Assembly: GCA_029204225.1 (NCBI GenBank)
Contig: CM055110.1
Location: 35,489,936 to 35,553,935 of the forward strand
Direction: 5' to 3'
Source of the DNA: Diphasiastrum complanatum
Taxonomy: Eukaryota > Streptophyta > Lycopodiopsida > Lycopodiales > Lycopodiaceae
Length of the DNA stretch: 64,000 nucleotides
Positions within the stretch are counted from its first letter, which is position 1, and the number at the start of each line of letters is the position of its first letter. Of the stretch, positions 39,042-50,300 are shown one piece after another. The notes beneath the pieces are model-generated. The model was not told the DNA's origin. It worked only from the letters and a program-made list of their open reading frames with translations, and made no database searches. The translations under genes and the position numbers were made by a program.

Positions 39042-39789
39042 TGTTGGGGGTATTTCCAACAAAGTGTAAATAGATAAAATCATCCAATAAAATGTGTTGC
39101 GAGGGCATGTCATCCTGCGCGCATAAGGCTATGGCCCAATGAGCACGCAAGTAAAGTTGTAAATGAAATAAACTTGACTTGGGCCTTGGAATAAAAATAA
39201 AACTAGAGGCCCAAAGTCATTTTTAAACTTAGAGATTACTTTTTAGAGTTGGGTCTAAATTGGGACTCACATGAATCTTGTGATTACCAATGTACTTTTT
39301 GTGGACCCTTGGATCAAGTTGGGTCCAAGATGAATGGATAGGATCATTGTGAATATTAGCCAATAGGATTGAGGGGCAAGGGCCTTTCCCATTTTATAAA
39401 AAGGAACCAATTGTACACTATTTTCATGCTTAATGAGAAGGAAGAAACTCTACCAATTTTGGAAGAGAAGCATCCTCATTTGCAATTCAATGCTTGCTAT
39501 TGCTCTTGTTGTTTTCAATTGCTTTCAAGTTCATGCTTTTTGGTTTCAATAGTTTATATTTCTCCTTTAGCAAGTATAATGTGCATTTGAGCTAACCTCT
39601 ACCCTCCCTCTATCTCTCTCTTCTATCTTCTTTTCCCTCCATCTTTTCTAATCATCTCTTCCTTTCACCTACAATCATGATGAATGTTAGTGTAGAGGAG
39701 TAGAGTTAAGGGAGAGTAGTGTTAATGGTGAGTAGAGTTAAGGAAGAAAGTAGGAAACTAACTCAAAATAGCATCTATGCATAGTTAGA
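39042..39789 (+). repeat. LTR C, related to LTR B, truncated
   Basis: Begins TGTTGGGGGTATTTCC, has GGCCCAATGAGCACGCAAGT (39131), TATAAAAAGG (39395) and AGTAGAGTTAA/AGTAGTGTTAA words. Its 3' end is lost where LTR D starts. Confidence 0.8.
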
Positions 39790-40620
39790 TGTGAAAAATA
39801 CAAATAAGCTTGGTAGAGGCCAAAAATCATGTATATAGGATGATTACACATGTGTGGAGCCTGTTCCCACATGTTAAAATAGTGTACTTGTCATGTACCA
39901 TAATCATATAGGTTGTACATATGATTTAATTCAAGTTCTAGTGGCTAAAAAGGCCAAAAACTAGTTTTCCAGACCTATGACACATGGCATCAATCTATTG
40001 ATTGCATGAGCCACATCCTTTGGTTAGGTGTCATATCCCATGTGTAGAGGACAGCTCACATGTGTGGAATAAGCTGAAGTAGGCGAATTTTGACTTCTAG
40101 AAGATTTCCAAGTAGATCTCCATATAGAAGAAAAATGGACCAAAAGTGCTCAAAATAGAAGGTTTTGTCCAAGTGTCAGCTTTGCATGATGAATCATCAT
40201 ATGACAAAGCACCTTCACACATGTGGGATCATAGGGATGATCAGTACCATGAGCTCCCACTTATTGTATATATAGAGCCACATTTGGCCATAATCAATGT
40301 GAGACACCAATCTTGGTTTTGGAAGCAATTTTGAGTGATTCTCTCCATTTGTCTACATTTGTTTTGATTGTTTTGAGGTTCTATCAATGTGTACTTGATT
40401 TTCAGGTTGGAGTCCGTACTCAGACAGTGTTTCACACGTGTGAAACCATAAAGTACACTTACCTTCAATTAATGATTGTTCTTGTTAGGATTTTGTGTCT
40501 AGAATTGATCTAGATTGATCTTAATCTGAAGTAGATTGATAGATCAAGTAATCTGACAACCAATCCCTCTTGAGGATCAGATTAGGATCCACTCTTGGTC
40601 ATTTTTGTACTTTTTCCACA
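39790..40620 (+). repeat. LTR D
   Basis: Begins TGTGAAAAATAC and ends TTTTTCCACA, giving near-perfect inverted ends, and is followed immediately by a primer site. A TATA-like TATATATAG lies at 40267. It was inserted into LTR C; no partner LTR is present. Confidence 0.75.
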
Positions 40621-40634
40621 TGGTATCAGAGACA
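40621..40634 (+). other. Primer-binding site (tRNA-iMet type)
   Basis: TGGTATCAGAGACA abuts the end of LTR D. Confidence 0.8.
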
Positions 40635-40736
40635 AGTACAAGATTTTTTGTTGAAATTGATAGGGTTAATCCAAATCAAATCCAAAATTAGCAATTTTTT
40701 GGAAACTAGTCAAATTTTGTGTAGCGAGAGTGTCAA

Positions 40737-41622
40737 GACACGAGATCGTCACAGATCTATCTAAGATCAGGATCATTGTTGATCTACCACCACCGGGGAC
40801 GATCCACAAGGTCTACATTTTCATGGGTCATGCTAACTATTATGCTGCCTTATTTTATGTGGACACAGTACCAGAATGGGTTGTCGACATTGTTGAATAT
40901 CTAATGCGGGGCCAACCAAACAAATCTTTACCAAAGGCGGAACAGCGAAAATTGATCTTAAAGGCTAGACCTTATCAACTGATTGTCAGCCAGTTGTATC
41001 GAAGAGGTCCAGATGGAATTCTTCGGCGGTGTATTCTTTCTCATGAGGCCACCCAGATCATTTTGCTTTCACATGAAGGCATGGGTGGGGGTCATTTTGC
41101 ATCTGACATTACAATTCGCAAGATCCTGCAATCAGGATGTTGGTGGCCAACGATTCATAAGGATACGAAGGAATACTTGAAAAAGTGCGATGTGTGCCAA
41201 AGGGCAAGGAGACCAACGAGATTGAATTATGATTTACGACACCCGGTCTTAGCCCAAGCACCATTCAAAAAGTGGGGATTGGATTACATCGGTCCAATTC
41301 ACCCTGTAGCAAGGAGTTCCCAGGTTCGATACATAATCGTAGCCATAGACTACCTCACCAAATGGGTCAAAGCCAAGGCAGTAAGAGTACTGATGCTAGG
41401 ACCACTGCCAAGTTCCTTAATGAAAATATCATTATACGCTTCGGATGCCCGGTGGAGCTAGTCAGCGATCGTGGAAGCCATTTCATCAACGAGACCATCA
41501 AGGTCCTGTTGGAGGAATTCTTCGTGATCCACAGAACCAGCACGCCTTATTATCCTTGTGGTAATGGGCAAACAGAATCATCCAATAAGATCCTGTGTAG
41601 CGTGCTCACAAAAACAGTCTAA
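40737..41622 (+). pseudogene. Tat-like Ty3/gypsy RT-end / integrase remnant
   Basis: Opens with the RT connection (LSKIRIIVDLPPPGTIHKVY, MGHANYY) fused by deletion to the integrase, without RNase H. The integrase zinc part has HEGMGGGHF and CDVCQRARR; the core has GLDYIGPI. After a frameshift near 41390 it reads VELVSDRGSHFINE with the second catalytic Asp, and STPYYPCGNGQTESSNK with the catalytic Glu. It ends at a stop at 41620-41622, and no C-terminal domain follows. Confidence 0.88.
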
Positions 41623-41629
41623 TGTGACT

Positions 41630-42990
41630 GCTCTTGCTGAAAAGTAGAGAGATGGTAATGAGCTTGATAACTTCTGGATTAAATGAAATGTACTTCTGTT
41701 TATTAAAACAATATCTTTTGTATTTTCCATTGTGATTCATTTGAGAATTGTTAATACATTACTTTTTATATCTAGTTCTTTGAAATTGTCCATTTTCTAT
41801 AATATTCAATTTATTTTTGTGAATGAAAATTGTAAACATATTATTGTAATTGTTGTTGTACATGATTAATTCACGGATTTGCTCGAATATTATCGTGGAC
41901 GAAATAAACATTTTAACGTATTTTAGTTTTTAATATGTATGCTAAAATAATTTTTAAAAGACAGTAGCTATTTTTAAATACTAAATTTTATATATTTTGT
42001 ACCATTTTAAAAGTACTCATTCTTTAGTATTTTAAATTTTTAGAAATAAAAAAAAATTAGTATTACAAATAGTCATATTCTTAATTTATCTAACCAACAA
42101 TATAATGTGTAATTTTTTTTTAATATTAAAATACATGAACTTTTTAGATATTAAAATACATGAACTTTTTGGATATTAAAATACATGAACTTTTTAAATA
42201 TAACATAAAATGTTTATTTTAGTATTTTTATTATTTTAATTTAAAAAAAAGAGTTAAATTTCAATATAAAAAATTTTAACGACATTTTTTCTTGGCATTG
42301 TCACAATTTTTAATAGAATAAAATTCTTATTCAAGACAACATAATATTTTATCAAATTTAAATATGGCAATTTTTAGTAAAATTTAAACAAATAAAAGTC
42401 ATACATATACAATAAAAAGTATGGTACACATAATCCGACGCCCTCCAAATTACACCATTGTAGTGGAAATCAATTGTGATACCTTGGCCTTTACATGATT
42501 TTCAATCCAATTATAAGAATCCTTTAAAACTCTTCAAGGTGCACACAACAAGAAAAAGAAAAAGAAAAAAACGATTCAACACTTTTGTATATAACAATAA
42601 ATCTACATCTAGAAAATGGCACTTCAAGGCGCAATATTTAAAAGCCTCCATAATGCTTGGTGTCTTAAAAGCACAAAAATGGCAATTGTGACATCTTTAT
42701 TTTATATACAAAACTACAAATTGAAACATTGCATACTCATCAATTTTTATTCTAACGAAATTGGTGTGATGTGGGTGACAAAATAGATGTTTGATGTGTT
42801 GATGTCAAATTGCATCATTGGTTAAAATCTCCAAACAATGATTGAAATTCTCCTACGTGAAGATAATTATATATAAATGACAATTATATGCAACTTTATT
42901 TCTTTTCTGATTGAAAGTGTGAGAAGGGCTAGAAGGGCTAGACTCCACCCATTGTGAATTTATAGGAACTGAAGGTGTCCAACCATTGGA
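41630..42990. other. Very AT-rich stretch, no gene
   Basis: A and T runs dominate. Only the small tandem repeat at 42123-42197 stands out. Confidence 0.5.
42123..42197. repeat. 3 x 25-bp tandem repeat
   Basis: ATATTAAAATACATGAAC followed by TTTTT(A/G)G starts at 42123, 42148 and 42173. Confidence 0.93.
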
Positions 42991-43000
42991 ACAAACCTAA

Positions 43001-43170
43001 GGAAGCGGACCCTGGACGCGAACGCGCATCCGGACGCGCGTCCGCGTTCGGGCGCGTCCGGGGGTGGATACATCCACCTTTTCTTTTTGTGTTAAAACTT
43101 TTTTTTAAAAATCTAAAAAAAATGGACGCGTCCAACCCCGCTTCCGGGGAATGTCCGGCCCGGACCCTCA
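43001..43170. repeat. CpG-dense palindromic module
   Basis: Abrupt GC-rich island in AT-rich DNA. 43014-43059 is an imperfect palindrome centred on the perfect CGGACGCGCGTCCG (43031-43044). A second perfect hairpin GGTGGAT-AC-ATCCACC lies at 43063-43078, and CGCGTCC plus CCCGCTTCCGGGG recur at 43126-43148. Minor open frames over it have no known domain. It looks like a dispersed foldback repeat. Confidence 0.65.
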
Positions 43171-44284
43171 TGTCTGGTTCAACAAACTACCTCGGCCATA
43201 TTTTTATAAGTATAACATTACTGATATTTCATCTCATCCATTATGTATTAAAATTGAATATAGAACTTTGTAAATGATAAGTATTTTCTGTCAATGAGTT
43301 GTTTCTATTTGCCTTCTTTATGATTATGAACATTCTGACTTCCCTCTTTCCTTCAACAAACACAAATCATTAGATAATGGAATAATAATTTATCTACTTT
43401 TAAAATCTGCTCATCTACTGACAGTAATAACCTTAAAGAATTTTGGGGTATGCATTCTCTTTGAGGCAAAGAAATAGATGGCCATTGAATGGTGCCTGAA
43501 AACATTCATGTGATAGATTTCATAATTTCAACTCTCTCATTCTCTTGCACCACAAGGAGCTACATCATGTATAAAGCTGCCTTTCTTAGCTCGAGTAACG
43601 ACAAAAGTCCAGAACTGTCATGGAAGGCTTACCAAGAAGACAAAGATGCTAGTATGACTAAGGTACATAAGTTGCAATTTATACACATGTCCAAAATATT
43701 GCCGCAATGAACATTGTCAATCGTATCTCAACAATATGAGAATATATTTGACACATGGTCTTTCCAGTGCTCTGAATGTAGATGATGCCAATATGAATCA
43801 CTGAAAGAAGAATTGTCTACTTTGATCAATGTGACAAAGGTAAATCTCTGCCAGATCCATCCATACAACTCCTACATTTGTAATTTTATGTTCTGACTGG
43901 GCAAATCACTACATAGAAGCCAGATTCATTGGTCCTGCATATGACCAGAAATGCACTTCTGGCTGGACCAAATCCCAACTTGTCAATGGCAGTTCTTGCA
44001 GACATTGTATCCATTGTAGTATAATAATGTGTTTGACCATTCAAGTTATTGTTTCAGAAGTTTTATACCCATTCAAAATAGAAAAATTTAGTTGTGTGAC
44101 TTTTGCACACTGCAACAAATATATGAAGCACATGTTCTGCCCAGAGCACGTACTTAGTCCCAAGTTCCGTATGGCCTTCCTTTAGTGCAGTTTGCAACCA
44201 GACCTTCATTCTAGTACATAGGCCATGAATATCCAAAATACCTAATTTGGAAAATCTTTTCTGCAACCCCAAGTTGCTGGGCGT
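43171..44284. other. 3' flank and probable 3' UTR of ISPD
   Basis: No separate gene is supported. The first few hundred bases below 44285 should be the ISPD 3' untranslated region; I could not fix a polyadenylation site. Short open frames (43489-43710 plus, 44063-44272 minus) lack recognisable motifs. Confidence 0.45.
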
Positions 44285-44347
44285 TCAATGATTGATGGTA
44301 TTATGAATAATCCTCTCCGCAATCACCAAATCCTCTGGTGTCGTTAC
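44285..44347 (-). CDS. ISPD: ISPD exon 12 (last)
   Basis: Residues 290-309 and the TGA stop, [20 protein letters not shown]. Acceptor TTTACAG. Confidence 0.97.
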   Translation of the reverse strand, partial: VTTPEDLVIAERIIHNTINH

Positions 44348-47300
44348 CTGTAAATTACAAGAAACAGAATAGTTTAATCAATTGCTGAATTCAAAATGTT
44401 GCAGTTGGAAAGAATTTGCAACATTGAAAAAGCTCTTGCCTTCAGGTTGGTGTAAGATCCTTCTGTGATGATGACAGGATGCTTCAAGTATTCAACAATT
44501 GATACATCGTCTGTCACCTCCAGCTGCTCCCTTTAGTTGAAACAAGGCAGAGTCTCCCATCACTCTCAACATACTAGCTAACCAAAAGAAAAAAGATTTG
44601 GCCACAAGAAGACTCCAATTTGAACTCTAAATTTCTCAACTGCTATTCCAAGCGATAATACTCTAGTATTCTCATCAAACTAATAACCATAATTCTGCAT
44701 AGGCCAATCTGTCTTCCTAAAATTCACGATACGAAACCAGCAGGAGGCATGCTGAAAATTGTTTTCATGCAGTCTCTGTTGTGCTTGCAGAAATCTGAAA
44801 ACCTGTTAATGGTGTTTTTTGGCTTACCTTTTGACATAATCGAATCCCCTTCGTAAGAGGTCTGGCTGAATAACCTGTTATTCAAATGGAGATGCACACC
44901 AATGACGGCTTTCTTTTGTCTTAGCTACAAGCTGAATAATTGGAGAGGCAATGAGTTTAAGCATGTAGCTGTTCAGATAGCATGTCTGCAAATACAAACT
45001 TGCATATCGTAAGGATTAGGAGGTTTGTGCCTGAGAGTCACCTGAGGAGTCTGCATTTCCCACAAAGTTCGTCTATCAAGTGTTCGCGTTACGAAATGAT
45101 CATCTCCAGCCTGCCAAAAAAAAGAAAGCCAAGACACAACATTCCTACATGCACTTCAAAAAAGGAACCAAGCAATTGGAAGATCTTCAAAGCCATGAAA
45201 GCCCTGGAAGTTCTGAATAAAGCCACATCATTGTGTGTACAACATAACGATCTAGGTCTCTAACAGAAGATGCAGAGCAAAAATAGTTTATAGTTTCAAC
45301 TCAGCATAGGCCAGCTGAAACATATACACGGAACCCCGAGGGCATACGAAGTGAATTCGCTTCATATAAACTTCTATTTCTACAATGTACATATATATGT
45401 TCTTGTTGGATCTTGGAATAAACTTCACTACTGTGCACGGGCTATCAGTTGAGTCATGAATTGCGGAGATAAGACAAACGAAGAGGACGAAAGATAAGGC
45501 GCAAACCTCTTTGATTGTAGCCTTCACAGGGACTCCAAGTACTGCTGCTCCATGAATCCAAGCATCCTTCAATACCTACAATGATAACAATAGACTTTAG
45601 ATTTGATCCGCTTACAAGCTTAACACAACAAAATAAGTGCTAGAACTGAACCATGGTCTTCTGGTTCCAGGCTACTTCAAAAGGTAAACCATGCTTCTTG
45701 ACTCACAATCAAGACTATATTGACATTTGACAAATCTATTATACCATACTAACCTCCTGAACATCTTTGGATAAAATAAGAGGTCTAGCAGAATCATGTA
45801 TACATGCCAATCTTGCATCGTTGCTGATTTCCTGGAATTGATGTTAGGCATGCCACATGTTAATGACAAACTTTCAAACTTTTTAATGATTTTGCAGCAT
45901 ACAGGCTCATTTGCCCATAAATATTCATATACACATGAAGCAGAAGACTGATTTTATCCAGGTAAATTATCTCAAGAGTAATATAGCCAAATAGTTGGTT
46001 CATCCATATCATACACTTTACATAATCCAATACTATTGACACTTATAATAAATATCTGACCTTCTTTACAAGTACAAAACTGTATGGCACAATGTCTAAA
46101 GAAAACATGCACACGTTTGTAGTAAATTGTAATTAACGTGGACATAGCATACCTGGAGCCCACTGAGTACAGAATCCTGCCTTTCTTTTCCAGGAAGAGC
46201 AAATTTAAGAGTGATTTGTATGCTCTTGCCAGCTTCTGCAGGGAAGATGAAACCAGTAGCATAATTATTTCATCTAACATTTCAGAATGTGATTGGCATA
46301 TCCTTTGAGTTGGCAAATCTGGCAGCCAAAAGGCATACAAAGTACATATCATCAATAATCATAAACTCAATATCATATTATTTCCTTCTTGATTCTGCAG
46401 TCTTATAACTAGCAAGTGTTTACTTCTTTAGGAATGCCTTTAGCAAATCTGGCAGCCAAAAGGCATACAAAAGTACATATCATCAATAATCATAAACTCA
46501 ATATCATATGATTTCCTTCTTGATTCTGCAGTCTTATAACTAGCAAGTGTTTACTTCTTTAGGAATGCCTTTAGAGATTCGACCCATGAAAGTGGTCAAT
46601 ATTTGCCAAGACAGTAGATAATATGTGCTCGCATCACAGGTAGGGCATCGCTGGAAGGAAAATAGAGAGTATAATGCTGATTAAAAAATAATCAAAAAGA
46701 CCTCCATAAAACCAGTATGACAATGGTGTGCAGGTCTTACAAAGACTCACTAAAAAGTATCCCCTAAAAAGATACTCTCAATAAAAAATCTACTTATAAT
46801 AATCTAGAATTTGTTAGGAAACCTTCTAGTAAGCTAACAAACTCGGGCTGCCACATCCAACAAGTCTCTGAATGGTATTGAAAAGTATGTCCTTGGGTCC
46901 TATGAAAAATGATAAATGGGTCCCTTCCATTTTCTGTATGTCATAACACTCGCCAACTAAGAAAAACATTGCCCTCAATGTGGCAAGGGTCGTTGGACTT
47001 GAGCCTTCATAACTTTTTTGTCTCACCCGTTTCTCCTGAGATTTGGCACGAATCTTCCTCAAAGGAGGGCACCCTACTACAACTACATCCCTGGCCCATT
47101 TTCAGATTGAAGATCAAGCAATTTACAGCTGATTTCAGGCCGTTTTTACTGGTCCCCTACAGCCCGTCACTGCCTCCTCAGTGGAAGAATTGCTCAGTTC
47201 CAGGACTTTGACGTCTTCAGAATTCATCAATGCCTGTTAACAGCCTTTATCACATCTGTTTGGGCCTCCAGCACACCTGTTTCCAGCAGATTTGCAGACC

Positions 47301-50300
47301 TGCAGGGCCTTCCAACTGTTTCCAATCAGTTCCTACCCATTTTCAGAATCTGCTTACAACAAAGGAGGGGTTTGTTGGAACTGAAACAGACCTGCCTCAG
47401 CACATTTTTCCAGCTCTATAGCAGGGAGTTACCGTTTCCCACTCTGTTTTATTTTGGCCCTTTTCCTAAATGTGCTGCGTTTATTTTGCAGTTTATTGCA
47501 CTCAGTGATAAGGGCTGTGTGAGTCTGCTCGTGCATATTTTGGGCATACCTGCGATAGTAATCAGTTCATTGTTGTTTCTAACTAGTAGCAGTCAGTAGA
47601 AAGATAAGCGTCATCTCCCTTTTACATGTATAATTTCCAGCATTTTCCTTGTTTCGCTTTCCTGCCAAGTACTTTGCATTCTACTTCTTTTGTTGGTCAT
47701 CATGCCCACATGCACAGTATGCATGTGAGAGGCATCCACATGCACAGTGGTAATTGTGCATGCATGGTGTCCTGGAGATCAGGCGCTGGTCCTCCAATCT
47801 ATATGGTGGCCTGTGGATGTAGAGCCAGGTACAGGATAGTGGGTGGAGATCTGTTACAATCTCACTTACTGCAAACCTCCAGGTGCCGGTTAACCACAAG
47901 AGACCGAATGATTCACGTTCCACCCCGCCATAGGACCTGATCCGGGTCCACCCACCGTGCCCTGGCCTGTGACCGTATCAAGCTGGATCCGACCTCCATC
48001 CCAGACGGCGTCCCATACCACCGCCCAGGCTCTCAGCCATCTCCTGCCTCATGCTAGCAATACATCCTGGCCGTGCACATGCTCTCCATCCACCTCCTCC
48101 TAGGTAGACAGAATGGATGGCAAATGAGTCCTCCTACCCTTGTATACCTCCAAGGAGAGAGACTCCAAGCCATGTGCACTCCTGGATCATGACACGTGGC
48201 AACCATGCAGGTTCACGAGTCACCGGTCAAGTCTACAGGCCCAGTCATCGTCTGGTCTCAAGTCTGGGTTTGGGACCCAAGGGAGTTGGGTCCCTAACAT
48301 TCCCTCTTCCTTAAAAAATTCCTTATCTAAGGAAGGAATCCTGTGAATCTCAGTTTAAGGTCAAGTTCCTTCTCCCAAGTGTCATCGTCCTCGGAACTTC
48401 CTTTCCAACGAACCAAGTACTCAGTTACCTGCCAGTTTCTGAGTCCACGTTGACGTACATCAACAATGGCATGTGGTTCAGTAGGTACAAAGGATGATAG
48501 GTCCTCCAGCCGAACTAAGTCCTCTTGAGGCATTAAGTCATCCTTTCCACCAAGTCGTTCCTTTAAACGACTAATGTGAAAAACTGGATGTACCTTAATA
48601 CCTTGAGGAAGTTCCAGCTGGTACACATTCCGATGGAGTTTCTTTACTATACGGAATGGCCCTGCATAACGAGGTGATAACTTAGGACATTTTCCAGTCC
48701 TTAATATCTTAGAACCTTTTGGAATTCTAAGATATACCCAAGCTCCCTCCTCATAGACCCTAGGTTGTCGCTTTTGATTGGCGTAAAACTGGGCTCTATC
48801 CTGAGCCGTTTTTACGTTTTCGCGAGCAACAAGCAACATTTCTTGCATATCATGCAGGAAGTCTATTGCTGCTTTAACCTTGAGGCCTTTGAGGCCCACT
48901 GAAATGGGAGCCCTAGGCTGGAAACCATACATCAAAGAAAATGGACTAAAACCCGTCGTTGAGTGCTTTGTGCTATTATACGCAAACTCAATCATTGGAA
49001 GGTACCTTTCCCAATCTGACTGTCTTCTGGAAACATATGCCCGAAGCATATCTTCCATAGACTGGTTTGTCCTCTCTATCTGACCATCTGATTCAGGATG
49101 ATCTGATGACCCCAAACTTAGAGTGGTCTCTAATTTCTCAAAGACCGCTTGCCAGAATTTGCCAGTGAACTTTGGATCTCGATCACTAACAATGTCATTC
49201 AGACAACCAAACAACCTGAACAACTTTTCCACGAAAAGCTGCGCAAGTTCAGAAGCATTGACATTTTGCTTGGTTGCTATGAACTGCGCCATTTTAGTTA
49301 ACATGTCAACTATTACCCAAATGGCATCATTTTGCTTCCCCGTCCGAGGTAGTCCAACCACAAAGTCCATGGAAATGCTTTCCCACTTTCTTTCAGGAAT
49401 TTCCAAGGGCATTAACAAACCAGCTGCCTTAAGTCTTTCAGCTTTGTTAACTTGGCATTGCGCACACTTGCAAACATATGCCTCCACTTGACTTTTTGAA
49501 TTTGGCCAGTAAAAATTCCTTTTTACTAAGTCAAGCGTCCTTTGAGTGCCAGGGTGCCCTGCACACGGGCTGTCATGACATTCATGCAGGATTTGGGCCC
49601 TTATATCATTATTTTCTGGCACACAAACTTTTCCATTCCGGAAAAGTATCCCATTCCTAATGGAATAGTCTCTTTGTATCTTGTCCTGAGGAGAAATCTT
49701 GGAATCCTGCATTCCAAGCTCATCACTAGATCTAGTAGAACCTGCCAGGACGTCTAGCCAAATACGACCGAAGTACCTATCGGTCTTACACAAATCTCTT
49801 AAGGACAGATACAACTCAGATTGGATCTCAGAAAAGATTAACTGACTAACCTCTCCAATCCGGCTTAAGGCATCCGCGACACTATTAGAGGTACCCTTCC
49901 GATACTCGATGTCATAATGAAATTCTTGGCATCTCTGACCATCTAGCCTTACGACCCCTAAGGTCGATCGCATCGTTAATATACTTTAACGCTTGATGGT
50001 CAGTAACTATAGTAAACTGGGAGCCATACAAATAATGTCTCCAAACTTTCAGGGCATTAATGACAGCAAAAAGTTCCTTGTCATAGGTGGAATACCGCCT
50101 TTGAGCAGGATCCAACTTCTTGCTTTCAAAAGCTACCGGTCTACCATCCTGATATAGGACTGCGCCTATAGCATAGTCACTGGCATCCGTTTCAAGTACA
50201 TACGGCTTGTTAGGATCCACTATGTGTAGAATAGGCGTTGTAGTTACACAGTATTTGAGGTTCTCAAAACTCTGATTCAACTCTTCAGTCCAAGTAACTG

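Noticed and set aside
39042-41622. LTR B and LTR C as the two ends of one element
   Set aside because: LTR C is preceded by an antisense copia remnant, not by a purine tract, so it is a separate insertion.
43489-43710. 73-codon plus-strand ORF near the ISPD 3' end
   Set aside because: No recognisable motif and no exon-like borders.
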